Shown here: piece by piece, positions 50,001 to 60,497 of the stretch
How positions within the stretch are numbered: the stretch's first letter is position 1
How the letters are laid out: every line of letters starts with the position of its first letter
Source: Agrocybe praecox
Taxonomy: Eukaryota > Basidiomycota > Agaricomycetes > Agaricales > Agrocybaceae
Reading direction: 5' to 3'
Assembly (NCBI GenBank): GCA_964017145.1
Contig: OZ024840.1
Span: 682,001-746,000, forward strand
DNA length: 64,000 bases
Translations under genes and position numbers: made by a program
The notes under the pieces: generated by a model
Seen by the model: the letters and a program-made list of their open reading frames with translations, nothing else
Databases searched by the model: none
Told to the model about the DNA's origin: nothing

Positions 50001-51704
50001 ATGGGTTAGATCTGCTTTGATTGACACCGTGGTAAACCAATTCCGTACAGGTCCATACCTCTCCTATGGCTGCATCAAAAAATACCTTGCGCTGATTGAG
50101 GTTCCTTTTAGCACGAATTCTTACCCAAGCAGCGTCATCACAGAAGACTGTTCCTCTTATGTTTAAGGAGATCTCATGGTTGTGGAAGACGGCCTATAAT
50201 TGCGCCGTTCAAGGATGTACCGAGTGGGAAAATGCTGGTGATCAAATCTCAGAGTTATTCGACATTGCAAGAGAAGTGAGTCTGCGGCGATGGACTCGGG
50301 CCCATGTCTTCTGTCTAAATATTCTTTCCTTTCCAACTTGGATGACTCTGCCGCCACTCAGATGCTGGAATGTTGCTGCCAGTCATCACCTATCGAAATT
50401 GACGCCGATCTGAGTCTCCATCTTGCTAACTCCTCCTTCGCCGCGGTGTCTGGCAGAGGTTGTTTCATTCTGCATTTGAATTCCAGACGCATCCATGTCT
50501 TATCTAACCGATTTGTGTTCAGTCTTTTCGGCAAGGGAAGTTATAGCAACAAATCGAGACCTTTCCGTGGGTCTATCTTTTTAAATTTGGATGATTCCGT
50601 CCCACTTATACCTACGGACAGGATGACAATCTTCGTGCTATGTCCGCAGAGATAACAAGCGCGAAAGCCAAGATTAATGGTATCCTGCAAAAGAACATCA
50701 TCCAGCAATCTCACGATAGCAGCCGAATAGAGTACTTCGTGCATGCATTACGCGTGTTTCAGGCCGAGTTCGCTGTACAGCTGAAAGATTGGGACTTATT
50801 ATCCCAGCAAATAGACGTTAGTCTCTAAAAGAATTTCTAAATTTCCTGGACTGATTATCCTTCGATTTGCAGGAACTAATTGACTCGGGTCCATCGGTCT
50901 GTGGGACGTATGAAGCTATTGCTGATATTTTGGTGGGTTTATTTATGCTTCATCTTCATTCACTCTCGTGTCCTAAAGGATTTAATAGTGGCTTGAACCG
51001 ACGTGCCCTGTACATGGTTTGGCGGGATACTTTAACTTATTTTCTGATCAAACCTGACCGTTTCTTTTTTTAGTATTATACAAATGCTTGGAGGTATGTC
51101 TACTCGCAGCTTTCTTACATCGCGCTTGTCGGCTGAAATTGTTTATAGGCAATCCTTCGAGCAAGCTTACATCATAGCACTCTTTCCGTCGAAAGATTCT
51201 CTCGCTGGTTACGTGCAATCTGTACCATTAGCCTTTCCAAAAATTCGCCAGCGGACAGGTTGAAGGCCATCGGCTATGTCGAACATGCTGCGAGAGTGAT
51301 AGAAGATCACCATGACAGCGATGAGGTGCGGGTTCTATCACTGCCCACAGAAACAGTTTGAATGTAATTATAACGTTAGGCTTACCCCATGGATGAACGA
51401 CAATGGCTGCTAGCCACAGCATTCAACACTGGCACCGAGTGTCTCCAGTGAGTTTTTTGAACGCTCCGGAAGCTTGAGCCTCCGAAGCTTGTATACTGAT
51501 AAGTCCTAGTATATCGATGTTGGATGAAGCAAAACGGTGGTTTGAAGTGTCAACTATAATTTGTCGCTTTGTGCCCGAAGGCAAAGTGCGCAGCGAGAAG
51601 GTAAGCATGTGTAATCATGTCCATTTTCATATTTTCTGACAGTTAAACTGCAGATATCAGAGACTTATGCTAGCCTGCTATCTAGATACGGCAACAACCC
51701 TTGA
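47045..51704 (+). CDS. SPO22: SPO22/ZIP4-like meiotic TPR protein
   Basis: Member of the Spo22/Zip4/TEX11 family, TPR-repeat scaffolds that couple crossover factors to the synaptonemal complex in meiosis. More than 15 short exons. Exon 1 47045-47105 joins exon 2 at 47157 (HATILE then HISTVKPLLENLQASLK). Recognised blocks: RLAAFRLVEAGLETKPGMET, AYSLADKLEDG, ILRTMARAYFLSEAYDRAES, YQELRWLRLAVLKRRKAGNV, LIWQYGGRYYKSKKWSAAAD with WYMAGTHKLF, and CCRKAVLCHIEQRDFALAST. The last exon ends SRYGNNP at TGA 51702-51704. The intron after exon 2 (47328-47392) appears to need a GC donor to give EGVNLWNISG. Expected expression is meiotic; the sequence itself shows no regulatory site for this. Confidence 0.88.
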
Positions 51705-53279
51705 CATGCATCTGCGGCCTGTGTCACTATCATCATCATCTGGCAGCTGGTCGACTTGTGCTATCATGCCACCGCTGTTTATCATGCTGGATATTTATGT
51801 TCTTGTTCTATGGCTCAAAATCACTTCTCTGTGACGTCGGCCTGCTCGATACTATGTCTCCTGACTCATCTCGGTTATAGTCCTCTCATTTGTCCGGCGT
51901 GCGATTGATTCGTAACATCCCAACGCCATTTTTGTAATTTGGGGACCTAGTCTAAAATATATTCTCTCTCGCGTTTACCTCGCGGGTCGACCCATTTATT
52001 CGTTCTGGAAGAACTTGCTGTACAAATTGTGGTTGAGGATAGTGTTGGCATGTATACACACCGCCGTTTGCTTGGTGCCATGCTTCCGACTTCAGGGGTT
52101 CATCGCCAGGCATCTAGTAAGTCGTCTAAGATGCGGAACGAGAGCAAATACATCAATCTCCAGCTGGCATAAATCGTGAATGGTATATTTGGATATAGGG
52201 CGGTTTGCGCTATCAGAGAAAGGTTAAGAAGTCTATTGAATTCGTCTCTGTTAGGATAAGGAAGGACTGGTGCTCAGCGCTCCTCGAGGACTCATTGATG
52301 AGTACCCATGGTAAGATATTAACGCGGAGGGCGAGTAGGGAAGGAAAAAGATCTATCGGCAGGGTGATGAGCGTTCCAAGGTTTGCTCCCATGAACACGG
52401 CGAAAGGCCGTACATAAGTCTGGTTCTTACAGCTCATTTTCCTTTCCGAGCCAATGTATATATATAAAGGACAATGTTTCGCCCTTTTCGTCTATTCCTC
52501 CAAATATTACCTGTCGTTGTATTGTTATATGTGCAAAACGTGACCAATTAACTTGGAGGCAAGAGAAGAGGCAGAGTATGGTCCTTGATTTTGATAATAT
52601 CAAGGAAGAATATGGGATCAATTTTTCTTTCACGACGCTTCGTTCTTTTGCAAGATCTGACAATTGAGGTTTGACATTCTCAATTTCTTGTTGAGAATAA
52701 GATATGTCGCGTTGTAATGTCAATATCATGCTAAGTTGTGTGTACTCCAAGTGTACTCTTCACTGTTTGACTTGCGTACGTGTCCACTGAGTTAGCTGAA
52801 CAAAAATGTCAGGACTTGGAATATTTTTGAGTCTCCTCAGCTTTATGAGCGACATACCACGCCATATCGTGCTTGTGTCTGGAGCCCTCGACAAGACGAG
52901 GCACTTGACCAGAAGTGAACGTTTGAACTTGGGTGGCCTGCGTACTGATTAGCGGCCGGGAATTGCCGGGCGTAGTGATAACGAACCCTGTGTCCAGGAC
53001 TTACCAGTTGAACTTTAGACAATTGTATTCAAGCTCCTGTATTCTTCATCTCGTGGCCCTCACAAAATGGGAAGGAGACAAAAGACTTATCCTGGTAGTG
53101 TTTATCGCCTTCCTCATTTTTCGTGGCGACTATCACTCAGATCTTCGCTGTGGGTATATACTATATAACCACGCCGTTCCCAACTCAAGACAACGAAGTT
53201 CTTCTACAATCGCTCTCTACCGCGCACAGATAACAGCTATAGCAGTCAACGGAAAGTCGAGAGATGTAACTTCCAGAAT
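51705..53279. other. Intergenic, no gene seen
   Basis: About 1.6 kb after SPO22. Short ORFs only. A TATA-like run (GTATATACTATATAA) near 53155-53169 precedes the broken F-box-like gene and may be its old promoter. Confidence 0.4.
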
Positions 53280-54503
53280 ATGCATCCAGAATTGTGGTAT
53301 TCATTGATGGAAGCAATCCAACCCCGTACTCAACCATCCTATAGAAAATACAGAAATGGGAACCACTGGAGATACCTCTCGATATTTTGGTCACTCGACG
53401 GGACTTGGATAAATACAAAGAGGAGGAATCCTCGAACACGACGATCCTGGAGACCGAAAAATCCCTCGCGAAAGCCCTTGTGAAGCTCTTAGCCCTAATG
53501 CAGGTTCTTTATCTTCAACATCCTGCACAGTTCATCTCTTCCATTTATTTCAGAGAACTCCTGCGGCAATGCTTCTCAATTAACCACGATCAAGTTCACC
53601 TGCCGGTTCGATGATAACGATTCTACTCTGCCTCCTCTGCCGAACTATGAGAAGGTAGAACCATTCAATTGCCCTGTTCTGTCGACCTTCACTCTGGACG
53701 GCTATACCTTTCTGGACGTATGTAGATTATTCAACTGGCAAAAGGCGTTCGAAAAGAGATGCATAGATTCTCTATCCATTTCTCATTTTACTGTGGCTGA
53801 ATACGATAGCGAAGAAGACGAAGAAGAACGCCCTTTGATTGAGACTCTCGCAAAACGCCATTCGCGTATAGGCCACATCCGAAATTTAAAGCTTGCTAAT
53901 TTATTCATGCCAGACGACTGCCTTGTCGAAGAGGGTACCTACTGTACCTCAGTCGATAATCTCGTCGTTGTCAACAAAGTCTTTGAATAGTTGGAAAGCT
54001 TTACACTAGGAAAGTCGCTGTGCTGCTTTGGACTCGAGCCATCGACGTAACCTCTCCCTCCCTCCTGTGTATCATCTTTGTCTTAAAAATTCCTACTACT
54101 CCAAGAGTGGCTTTCTTCGGATGCCGTCTGGACTTCGTTGACTGCTAAAAGCTGGATGACGACATACTTGTCAACACGCTAGCTAAATACTACGAACCAA
54201 TGAGACGACTCTATATAAAAAATAGTAACAACATTGCGGTCAAAGGAGTATGTCAAAAAATCCCGATTTAACGACACAGACGATGAGGAGGACGACCGAG
54301 TCCATAATAGCGACGCGGAAACGATCGTGGAATGCGATGCGGTCGCAGATGGCGGCAGGATTTTATGAAGAAGAGGGACCGCCCAGGTACTATAAATATG
54401 GCACGATTCGCTGCCTCTGTATCATCGCCCATCCTGCGAAATTGTCAGTTAAGGAATGTCAATGGCTCAAAAAATGCGTTCCGATCTTTCTCTGGGCCTG
54501 ACA
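53280..54503 (+). pseudogene. Degraded F-box/LRR-like gene
   Basis: Protein-like sequence of one theme is spread over all three plus frames. Part 1 (about 53.36-53.51 kb) reads IPLDILVTRRDLDKYKEEES. Part 2 (about 53.55-53.99 kb) reads LTTIKFTCRF, FNCPVLSTFTLDGYTFLDVC, HIRNLKLANLFMPDD and ends at TAG 53987-53989. Part 3 (about 54.01-54.25 kb) reads SLLCIIFVLKIPTTPRVAFF with an internal TAA near 54145, then LAKYYEPMRRLYIKNSNNIA. A frame change at an A6 run near 54255 gives DDEEDDRVHNSDAETIVECD; another gives LSVKECQWLKKCVPIFLWA. The order and the final block resemble the LRR part and C-terminus of agaric F-box proteins. Frame breaks and stops argue for a pseudogene; unrecognised introns could explain some of them. 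Confidence 0.5.
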
Positions 54504-55036
54504 GCAAGATGGTCTGCGTAGCATTTGCAAGTTTTCTTGCTCCCTTTTCATTCTAGGTAAATAATTTGCTTTCACAATACCAACGGAGGAGGCTCAATTT
54601 TGTTTGCAATTACAGTACAATTATAGATTTTCAAGGTACAATTATCGCTCAAACTGTCCGATTCGCAAACCTGCAAGTAACGACCATCGACTGATAGGCC
54701 ATTTTGCGCTGATCTCGTTTCTGTTGTGAACTCTATAAGATACCAGGCTTGAAAGCCGAGGCCTGAAGCCTGGAAGCCTTCTTCTATTTCCCCAAAATTC
54801 AAATGTGTACAGTATCATTTTATTGAACCCGAATCCTGAGAAAATCGCAAACACTCGGCGCTTATTTCATGAGTGGAGCCATTGGTTTGTAACAAGTTTT
54901 TAAATCTCCGAGACTTTTCTGGTGTAATTCGCTTCTTCAATCACGCTGGTCGTAATAAGGCACTATAGAATTGGTAGTGAGCCGAGTCGTTTTTTTTTGT
55001 TGTTGTACATGACACTTGTACGTATGTAGTCCATAA
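54504..55036. other. Intergenic, no gene seen
   Basis: About 530 bp between the degraded gene and the oxidase stop codon; probably the oxidase 3' UTR and spacer. No structure stands out apart from short A/T runs. Confidence 0.4.
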
Positions 55037-57169
55037 TCAAGCCGCTTTACTGCTGCAGCGGCGGAGGTACTTTTCGAGAATGCTCTTCGACCTCAACAAC
55101 TCGAGCCCAGCCTTGCCAGGGGGAGAACGACGAGACGGTTCGGGGAGCAAATCTACCTCCTTATCGAACCACTCTCGATTTATGCCCCACATTTCGAAAA
55201 AGGTTTCGAGCTTGCTTTTGTCTGTAAGGTAAAGGTAATCGTAGACCGCACGCCATGCACTATCGAGTGCACCAACGACCCAACTACAATTAAAGAGAAA
55301 GAGAGATGAGTAATAATATTATTATGTGAAAGAGACAGTGAAAGCGTACGCGTGTCGGATACTCAATGCATCTCCGGCGAAATGAAGCCTTCCATAGGCT
55401 GCGGGTCTGTTCAAACTGTCGTACAGATTTTCGAAATTACCGGGGCCAAAATGCGGGAATGCACCTAGCATGTGTGCGCACTACATCAGCCTCCGTCATA
55501 GAACAGAAATATGATCAAGAGTCTTACCCATAGCATACTCGTCGTCATTGAAATCCCAGGCATGCATCAAGAGGAACTTGCGCTCCAAGTAATCATAAGT
55601 GACGTTGTGGACTGCAGCAAGGTTTTTGAGAACGAGTTCCTTGAGTCTTTCGTTGCCTGTCTGGTCTCCACTCTGGAACCAAGCTCCCAGACGCTCGGCA
55701 TCACTCGTCCAACAGTAACTAGCGATGAGAACCTTTGAAGGCTCGGTGGTATTAGCACCATGAGAAGGATAGACGATGGTGCGGATAGGAAGATCAGTGG
55801 TTGATTGTCCGCCCACGATATCGAACGGTACGCCATCCTTGTCGCTGCCGGTAGTCCACCAGTTGTCGGTGAAAAGGATGCCTATCTTGATAGAAGGTCC
55901 ATATTGGAGCTGACGGAGTGCATTCTCTTGGATTAGGTCGAGCTTGCTTTTTGTCATGTCGATTGTTCGTAGGATGGGAAGGGGAATAGTCGACACAACG
56001 TGAGAATAACGATGACGAGTCCCTCCTGCGACTACAACAAGTGGTGAATCTTCGCTGTCTTCTTCGAGACCGATGAAGGTCACTGGAGCATTCAAGGTGA
56101 TGAGATCTTGTCCTGTTTGTTCCTTGAGAAATTCTTCCATGGTCGCGGGCAAAACATAAGACCCTCCGCTACAAATTATTTCAGGTTTGACTCTTCGAAC
56201 GATATGGTATAAAAAAACTTACTCGATGCACTTCCAATCGAGGACCTCGCCGCCGACTGCCCCGAAAGCAACTGCCTCTAATACAGACTCGGTGAGGGAC
56301 CTGTCAAAGGTGCCAGTGCTAGTGTCAAGTGTCTCGATCCAGTTAACGACATTCGTTTCCAAATGCTCAGGTTCCAATGCAAAGCTGGCACTGGGGATGT
56401 ACTTCAAGCACATGTACGCCCTAGTCGAGTAAACATCGTTCCGCATCATCACTTTCCATCCATTGCCTTTAGTGTCGCCTTCTTCTCGGGTATCTCTAAA
56501 CAACCCAAGCGCGAAGGGACCAACGACATCTTCGAGGATTCTTTCAGTTCCTACGTTGATGATATCTGAGCGTATTCCGAGAGCAGACGCGTTCCAATCG
56601 GAGTGGACGTTGGAGCGCACACGGACGTTGTTGAATAATTTGAATGGAGGGCTATGGTCTGGGTCGGAGGAGAAGTAATATGGTATCAATTTGTCCTGCA
56701 TGCCGAGGAAATTGAATAAATGGCCGAGGCGTCGCGACATTCCATTTATGTAGTCGCCATTGGCATCCTTTGGAGGCAATGGATAGCGCATAGCACCAAT
56801 ATCCTGTACAAGAATGGCAGTTTAGTCGAGAAAAAACTGACCCAATGCCACAGATAAGCAACTCACATAATAATCATATTTTCCCGCTTGCGAGTGATTG
56901 AATTTATGAGTGTGGAGACGTCCTCCAATTCTATCGGAGCCCTCGATGATCTCAAACGGAATGCCCAAAGAATGTAGCATGATCGCAGTATAGAGCCCGC
57001 CAACCCCAGCGCCAAGAATACCCACTACGTCGACTTCAGCAGCAGGCATGTTACGAGGGATTGGAATCGCGCCAGGATCTTGGGTTTCGTCCTTCAGAGT
57101 TTCGACATAACGCGAGATCAAAGACCGCCCGAAATGACAAAAGACCGATTCACGGCTACCAGCAGACAT
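55037..57169 (-). CDS. FAD-dependent L-amino-acid-oxidase-like flavoenzyme
   Basis: Flavin amine oxidase fold, predicted to oxidise L-amino acids to 2-oxo acids, ammonia and peroxide; closest in layout to agaric L-amino-acid oxidases. The dinucleotide-binding motif is at residues 49-58 (VGILGAGVGG), followed by FEIIEGSDRIGGRLHTH. An intron joins KYDYY to DIGAMRYPLPP. The substrate domain includes HVVSTIPLPILRTID and NWWTTGSDKDGVPFDIVGGQ, and the C-terminal FAD motif is GRLHFAGDALSIRHAWVVGA. The stop is TGA 55039-55037. The first 40 residues have no secretion signal and the end (CSSKAA) is not a peroxisomal SKL signal, so a cytosolic place is likely. The ATG at 57169 is chosen; the open frame upstream has no earlier ATG. 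Monoamine or polyamine oxidase activity cannot be excluded. Confidence 0.85.
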
Positions 57170-57245
57170 TTTAAGAAAGATTTGTTGAAGATTTACGATT
57201 GCTTTGGAGTGCAAAGCGATATCGTCTATCGTGGAACCGTTTCTC

Positions 57246-57269
57246 TTTTATATCTAGAGGGATTTTATA
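57246..57269 (-). promoter_or_regulatory. Twin TATA boxes of the oxidase gene
   Basis: In minus-strand sense TATAAAA occurs at 57269-57263 and again at 57252-57246, about 95 and 80 nt before the oxidase ATG. The position suits a TATA-type promoter with a short leader, often a mark of regulated rather than constant expression. Confidence 0.6.
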
Positions 57270-58452
57270 AAGATATATCGGGTGCAGAGAAAATTTGACG
57301 AGGTGAAGTTTTCGTATGAGAGAACGCTTCACAGAAGAACCAAACATAGTTCAAACGTAAGTCCTTCTCGTCCAATATAAATCAGTAAAGAATGTTGCCT
57401 GAAAGCTAGATGCATACAACATATTGCCACGGAGGATTCGATGTCCATTACTTTTTAGGCAGATTGCTGTTTTAAGAGCTCGCTGAAGCGAATACTCTCC
57501 AGACCTGTACACATCTTTCCCAGTATGCCCGTACAGTGCTCGACAGGTATAATTTCTATGACCTGCCGACTTCCACAGAACGGAGCCTAGTCGCCTTTAA
57601 TTGAATCGTGGACGAGATAACACAAATATCTGACTTTGAAGAAAGAAGTTTAATGAACATCGAAGAACGAACGTTGCATCTTCGCCAGTAGGGCCCAAGT
57701 GAGTCAGTGACAGAACAGCTGATCCTTGAAGCTTGAAGCTTCTGAGAGAAAGAATGTCGTACTTTTGAGAGGAGAGGCCCAAGTCAGCGGAAAAGAACAG
57801 CAGGAGCTGCTAACCAAGTTCGCGTGTACCATGGTATTTCCAAAGCATCTTTCCAAACAACAGGTTTGGGTCAAGCCTTGAGCTTGAAAGTTGACAAGTT
57901 CGGGCGGTACATATTTGTTTAGTTGAGACGCCGCACAAACAAAGCCCTTTATGGCGATCGTTTCGCCCTCCGCTTTTGCTCCGCTAACACCTCTTTCTCT
58001 GAACTTTGAAGTTAAAAAGGGACTTTCAACCTGGCTGTGGCGGAATAGATGTTTTCTACTCAACCTTAAAAATCTGCCAAAGTAATTGGAATGAAGTTCA
58101 TAATGTGACAGAAATAGAGCACTCATTTGTAATCTGTACACTGAGTATCCCAATTCGCGAGCTGGAACTTTATGCTTAGGTATGAAAAATTCCAAGGAAA
58201 GATTGTGTATGAAGGTTTATGCAAAACTGTAAAGCTCAGAATTCAAATATCCTTGCGGTTTTCTGCACTTTGGCTCAATGTCTTTCATGAATCATCGAAG
58301 GTTAAACTTAAGGGTCGCATCAGCCTAAGGCGGATAGTTTGTTTGCTTTGCGAGTCAAAGCTATGACAAAACAAATACGGTAGGGCTCGACCCTGGGGCC
58401 TGGCCGGTGGCAATTTGAAATTTCTAGGTCGAGCGTCGAGTTGCCTGTGAAA
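57270..58452. other. Shared upstream region of the oxidase and chromodomain genes
   Basis: About 1.2 kb between two head-to-head genes. A minus-strand open frame at 58195-57704 lacks an ATG at its start and shows no known motif, so I do not call it a gene. No clear TATA box precedes the chromodomain gene. Confidence 0.4.
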
Positions 58453-60036
58453 ATGCCTGCTATACGAAGGAAAGACACAAAGGATTATGATTGTCTGACC
58501 GGGGTACGTGATAATCATTGCCCACAGTTATTTAAGATTTATCTCACCACTGGGGAAACAGTCTGCAAAAATAGTTCCGTGCATACTGGCGCGTGAAGAC
58601 GGCGAACAAGACGCGACCTCTGGACGCGTTCTCAGTGCAAAGAGTGCTCAATATAATCGACAATCATCTGGATCGGCAAGTAGGAACACTAAAAGCCGTG
58701 AAAAGAAGTTGAGCATCACTGTATGCGGCGTGCAACTTAGGCCGACAGTCGCGTTCGACACTTTTTGGCGTGTGGCTGCAGAGAGAAAGGCTATTGACGA
58801 TAAACGACGCGCAGGGGAGCCAGCTCCGTATGTTCGCTTGATCTAGTTGCTTCTGACGAAACAGAAAGGAAGAGGGGATTTACTTATACCATTTCTTTTC
58901 ATCATAGGTGGACAGACGACCCGATTCTTCGGGACAACTTTTTCTGCAACACTTTCCGCGTCCTCGATAAACTTTCTCAATACATTATTAGGGAGGTTAT
59001 CGAAAAAGGCCTCCAAACCCCAGAAGAAATTGTCTTCCGGATCCTTTTATTCAATTCTTTCACTAAAATTGAAACTTGGGAATTGTTGGAGAAGCACTGT
59101 GGACCCCTTACATGGAAAACGTACAATAACAAAAAGTACAAGAAAGTATTGGAGGATGCCTTCAAGGCTGGACAGACGCTTTACACCCCAGCATTCATTA
59201 AACCAGCCCCTCATTTTGCTTCCTCGCAAAATTATGTCAATCACCTCCTCCTCCTCGAAATCATGATGAACAATGAATTCGCATCTCGGCTTTTGGGAGC
59301 ACCATACCTGGCTGATGTATATGAATACATCACCTCTTTCCCGAGCATGGGTCCTTTCTCGACATACCAGCTCATGCTCTGCTTGTCTTATTCGAACGTC
59401 CTCAACTTCCATCACAACGACTTTGTGATTTCTGGACCTGGGTCTACTTCTGGATTGAACAAACTTTTTGGAAAACAGAGTATGGATCATGGTCGTACAA
59501 CCGTAGTCGGCTTTGAAGCCGAAGTCATGAGATACATGGCAAACACCCAGGACGAGCATTTTAAACGCCTTGGGTTGGAATTTTCTGGCCTTGGGCCTAA
59601 GCGCCTGCCTATGGGCGTTGCGGATATTGAACATACCCTATGCGAGGTCGATAAATATTGCCGCGTTGCGCATCCTGAGCTTAAAGGCAAAAGGTTGCAT
59701 ATCCACCGCTCCTTTAAGCCCCCAGCGACTGCTCATACCACTTCTGCGCCATCCCCCGCCATACTCCCCAAAGCATGGTCCCATCCAGCTCGTCGGAAAC
59801 CCCGTATCAGAGAAGACAAAGTGCTTAAAGTCGAGAAACGATATGAGATCGAGCGCCTGGCAGAACACAGAGACACACCAGATGGCAAGCAATATCTCGT
59901 CTATTGGGTGGGCTACAGCGCCGAGCACGCTACATGGGAATTTGAAAGCTCTTTGCTGCAAGATACTCCGGAAAGCGTTAGGGAGTACCTTGCTAGCTTG
60001 GAGAAAGGGCAGTCTCAGACTTCCAAGAAGAAATGA
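58453..60036 (+). CDS. 5-hmdU DNA kinase helical (aGPT-Pplase-like) domain protein with C-terminal chromodomain
   Basis: Exons 58453-58503, 58562-58827 and 58908-60036 join to 482 codons including the stop (481 residues). After a basic, disordered N-terminus, a helical domain spans about residues 80-350: TFWRVAAERKAIDDKRRAG, PWTDDPILRDNFFCNTFRVL, EIVFRILLFNSFTKIETWEL, YVNHLLLLEIMMNNEF, FPSMGPFSTYQLMLCLSYSN, DFVISGPGSTSGLNKLF. These match my knowledge of the family annotated as 5-hmdU DNA kinase helical domain, related to phage enzymes of thymine hypermodification with a helix-hairpin-helix glycosylase-like fold. No P-loop kinase motif is present. A basic linker leads to a chromodomain at about 411-470 (YEIERLAEHR, QYLVYWVGYSAEHATWEFES), with cage residues Tyr418, Trp439 and Tyr442. 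Predicted nuclear, binding methylated histone tails and acting on or reading DNA bases; the activity is inference. Confidence 0.8.
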
Positions 60037-60497
60037 TCTATCCATTGTATTCCTTTTTTCTTTCTTTCTTTCTTTGGGAAATTTATTCACGTCTTGCATA
60101 TCATAAAAATCTTATAGTCTACCATATCTTGCCTATACCGCATTACCTTGCTCTGCTCTGCTTTATGTACCCACATACCCATTTACTTGTTGTTAGTCTC
60201 TGATATCGATTTTGCTTTGTTCGTACTTAAAATAGATCTTGTAATTTTTACCTTACTTCGCGCCGCCAAAATGATATACAGTACATGTTGAGCTGAAGAG
60301 TTTCTCAGAAACGAAGTTCTAATTATTGCCATTTATGGATTTCGTAATTATCGTGCGTGAAACCGAACCGCTAGTACTTGTATTAGCTCTAACAGAAAAC
60401 ATGAAATGCATGAGACCTATTGCTTGTAGTACAAAATTGAAATAATTAACAAATAAGAAAACCCTGACAGACCGGTGACTAACCCCGAAATAATTGC
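60037..60497. other. Convergent 3' spacer
   Basis: 461 bp between the stop codons of the chromodomain gene and RGP1. A (TTTC)n-like tract lies just after the chromodomain stop (about 60053-60075). No other feature is visible. Confidence 0.5.

Noticed and set aside
57704..58195. Long minus-strand open frame of about 163 codons upstream of the oxidase
   Set aside because: It opens without an ATG at the start, shows no known motif, and lies in the shared upstream region of two well-supported genes.
59800..60036. Chromodomain as part of a Ty3/gypsy chromovirus integrase
   Set aside because: No integrase catalytic triad, reverse transcriptase, RNase H or long terminal repeat is visible; the preceding domain is of another family and the gene has ordinary introns.
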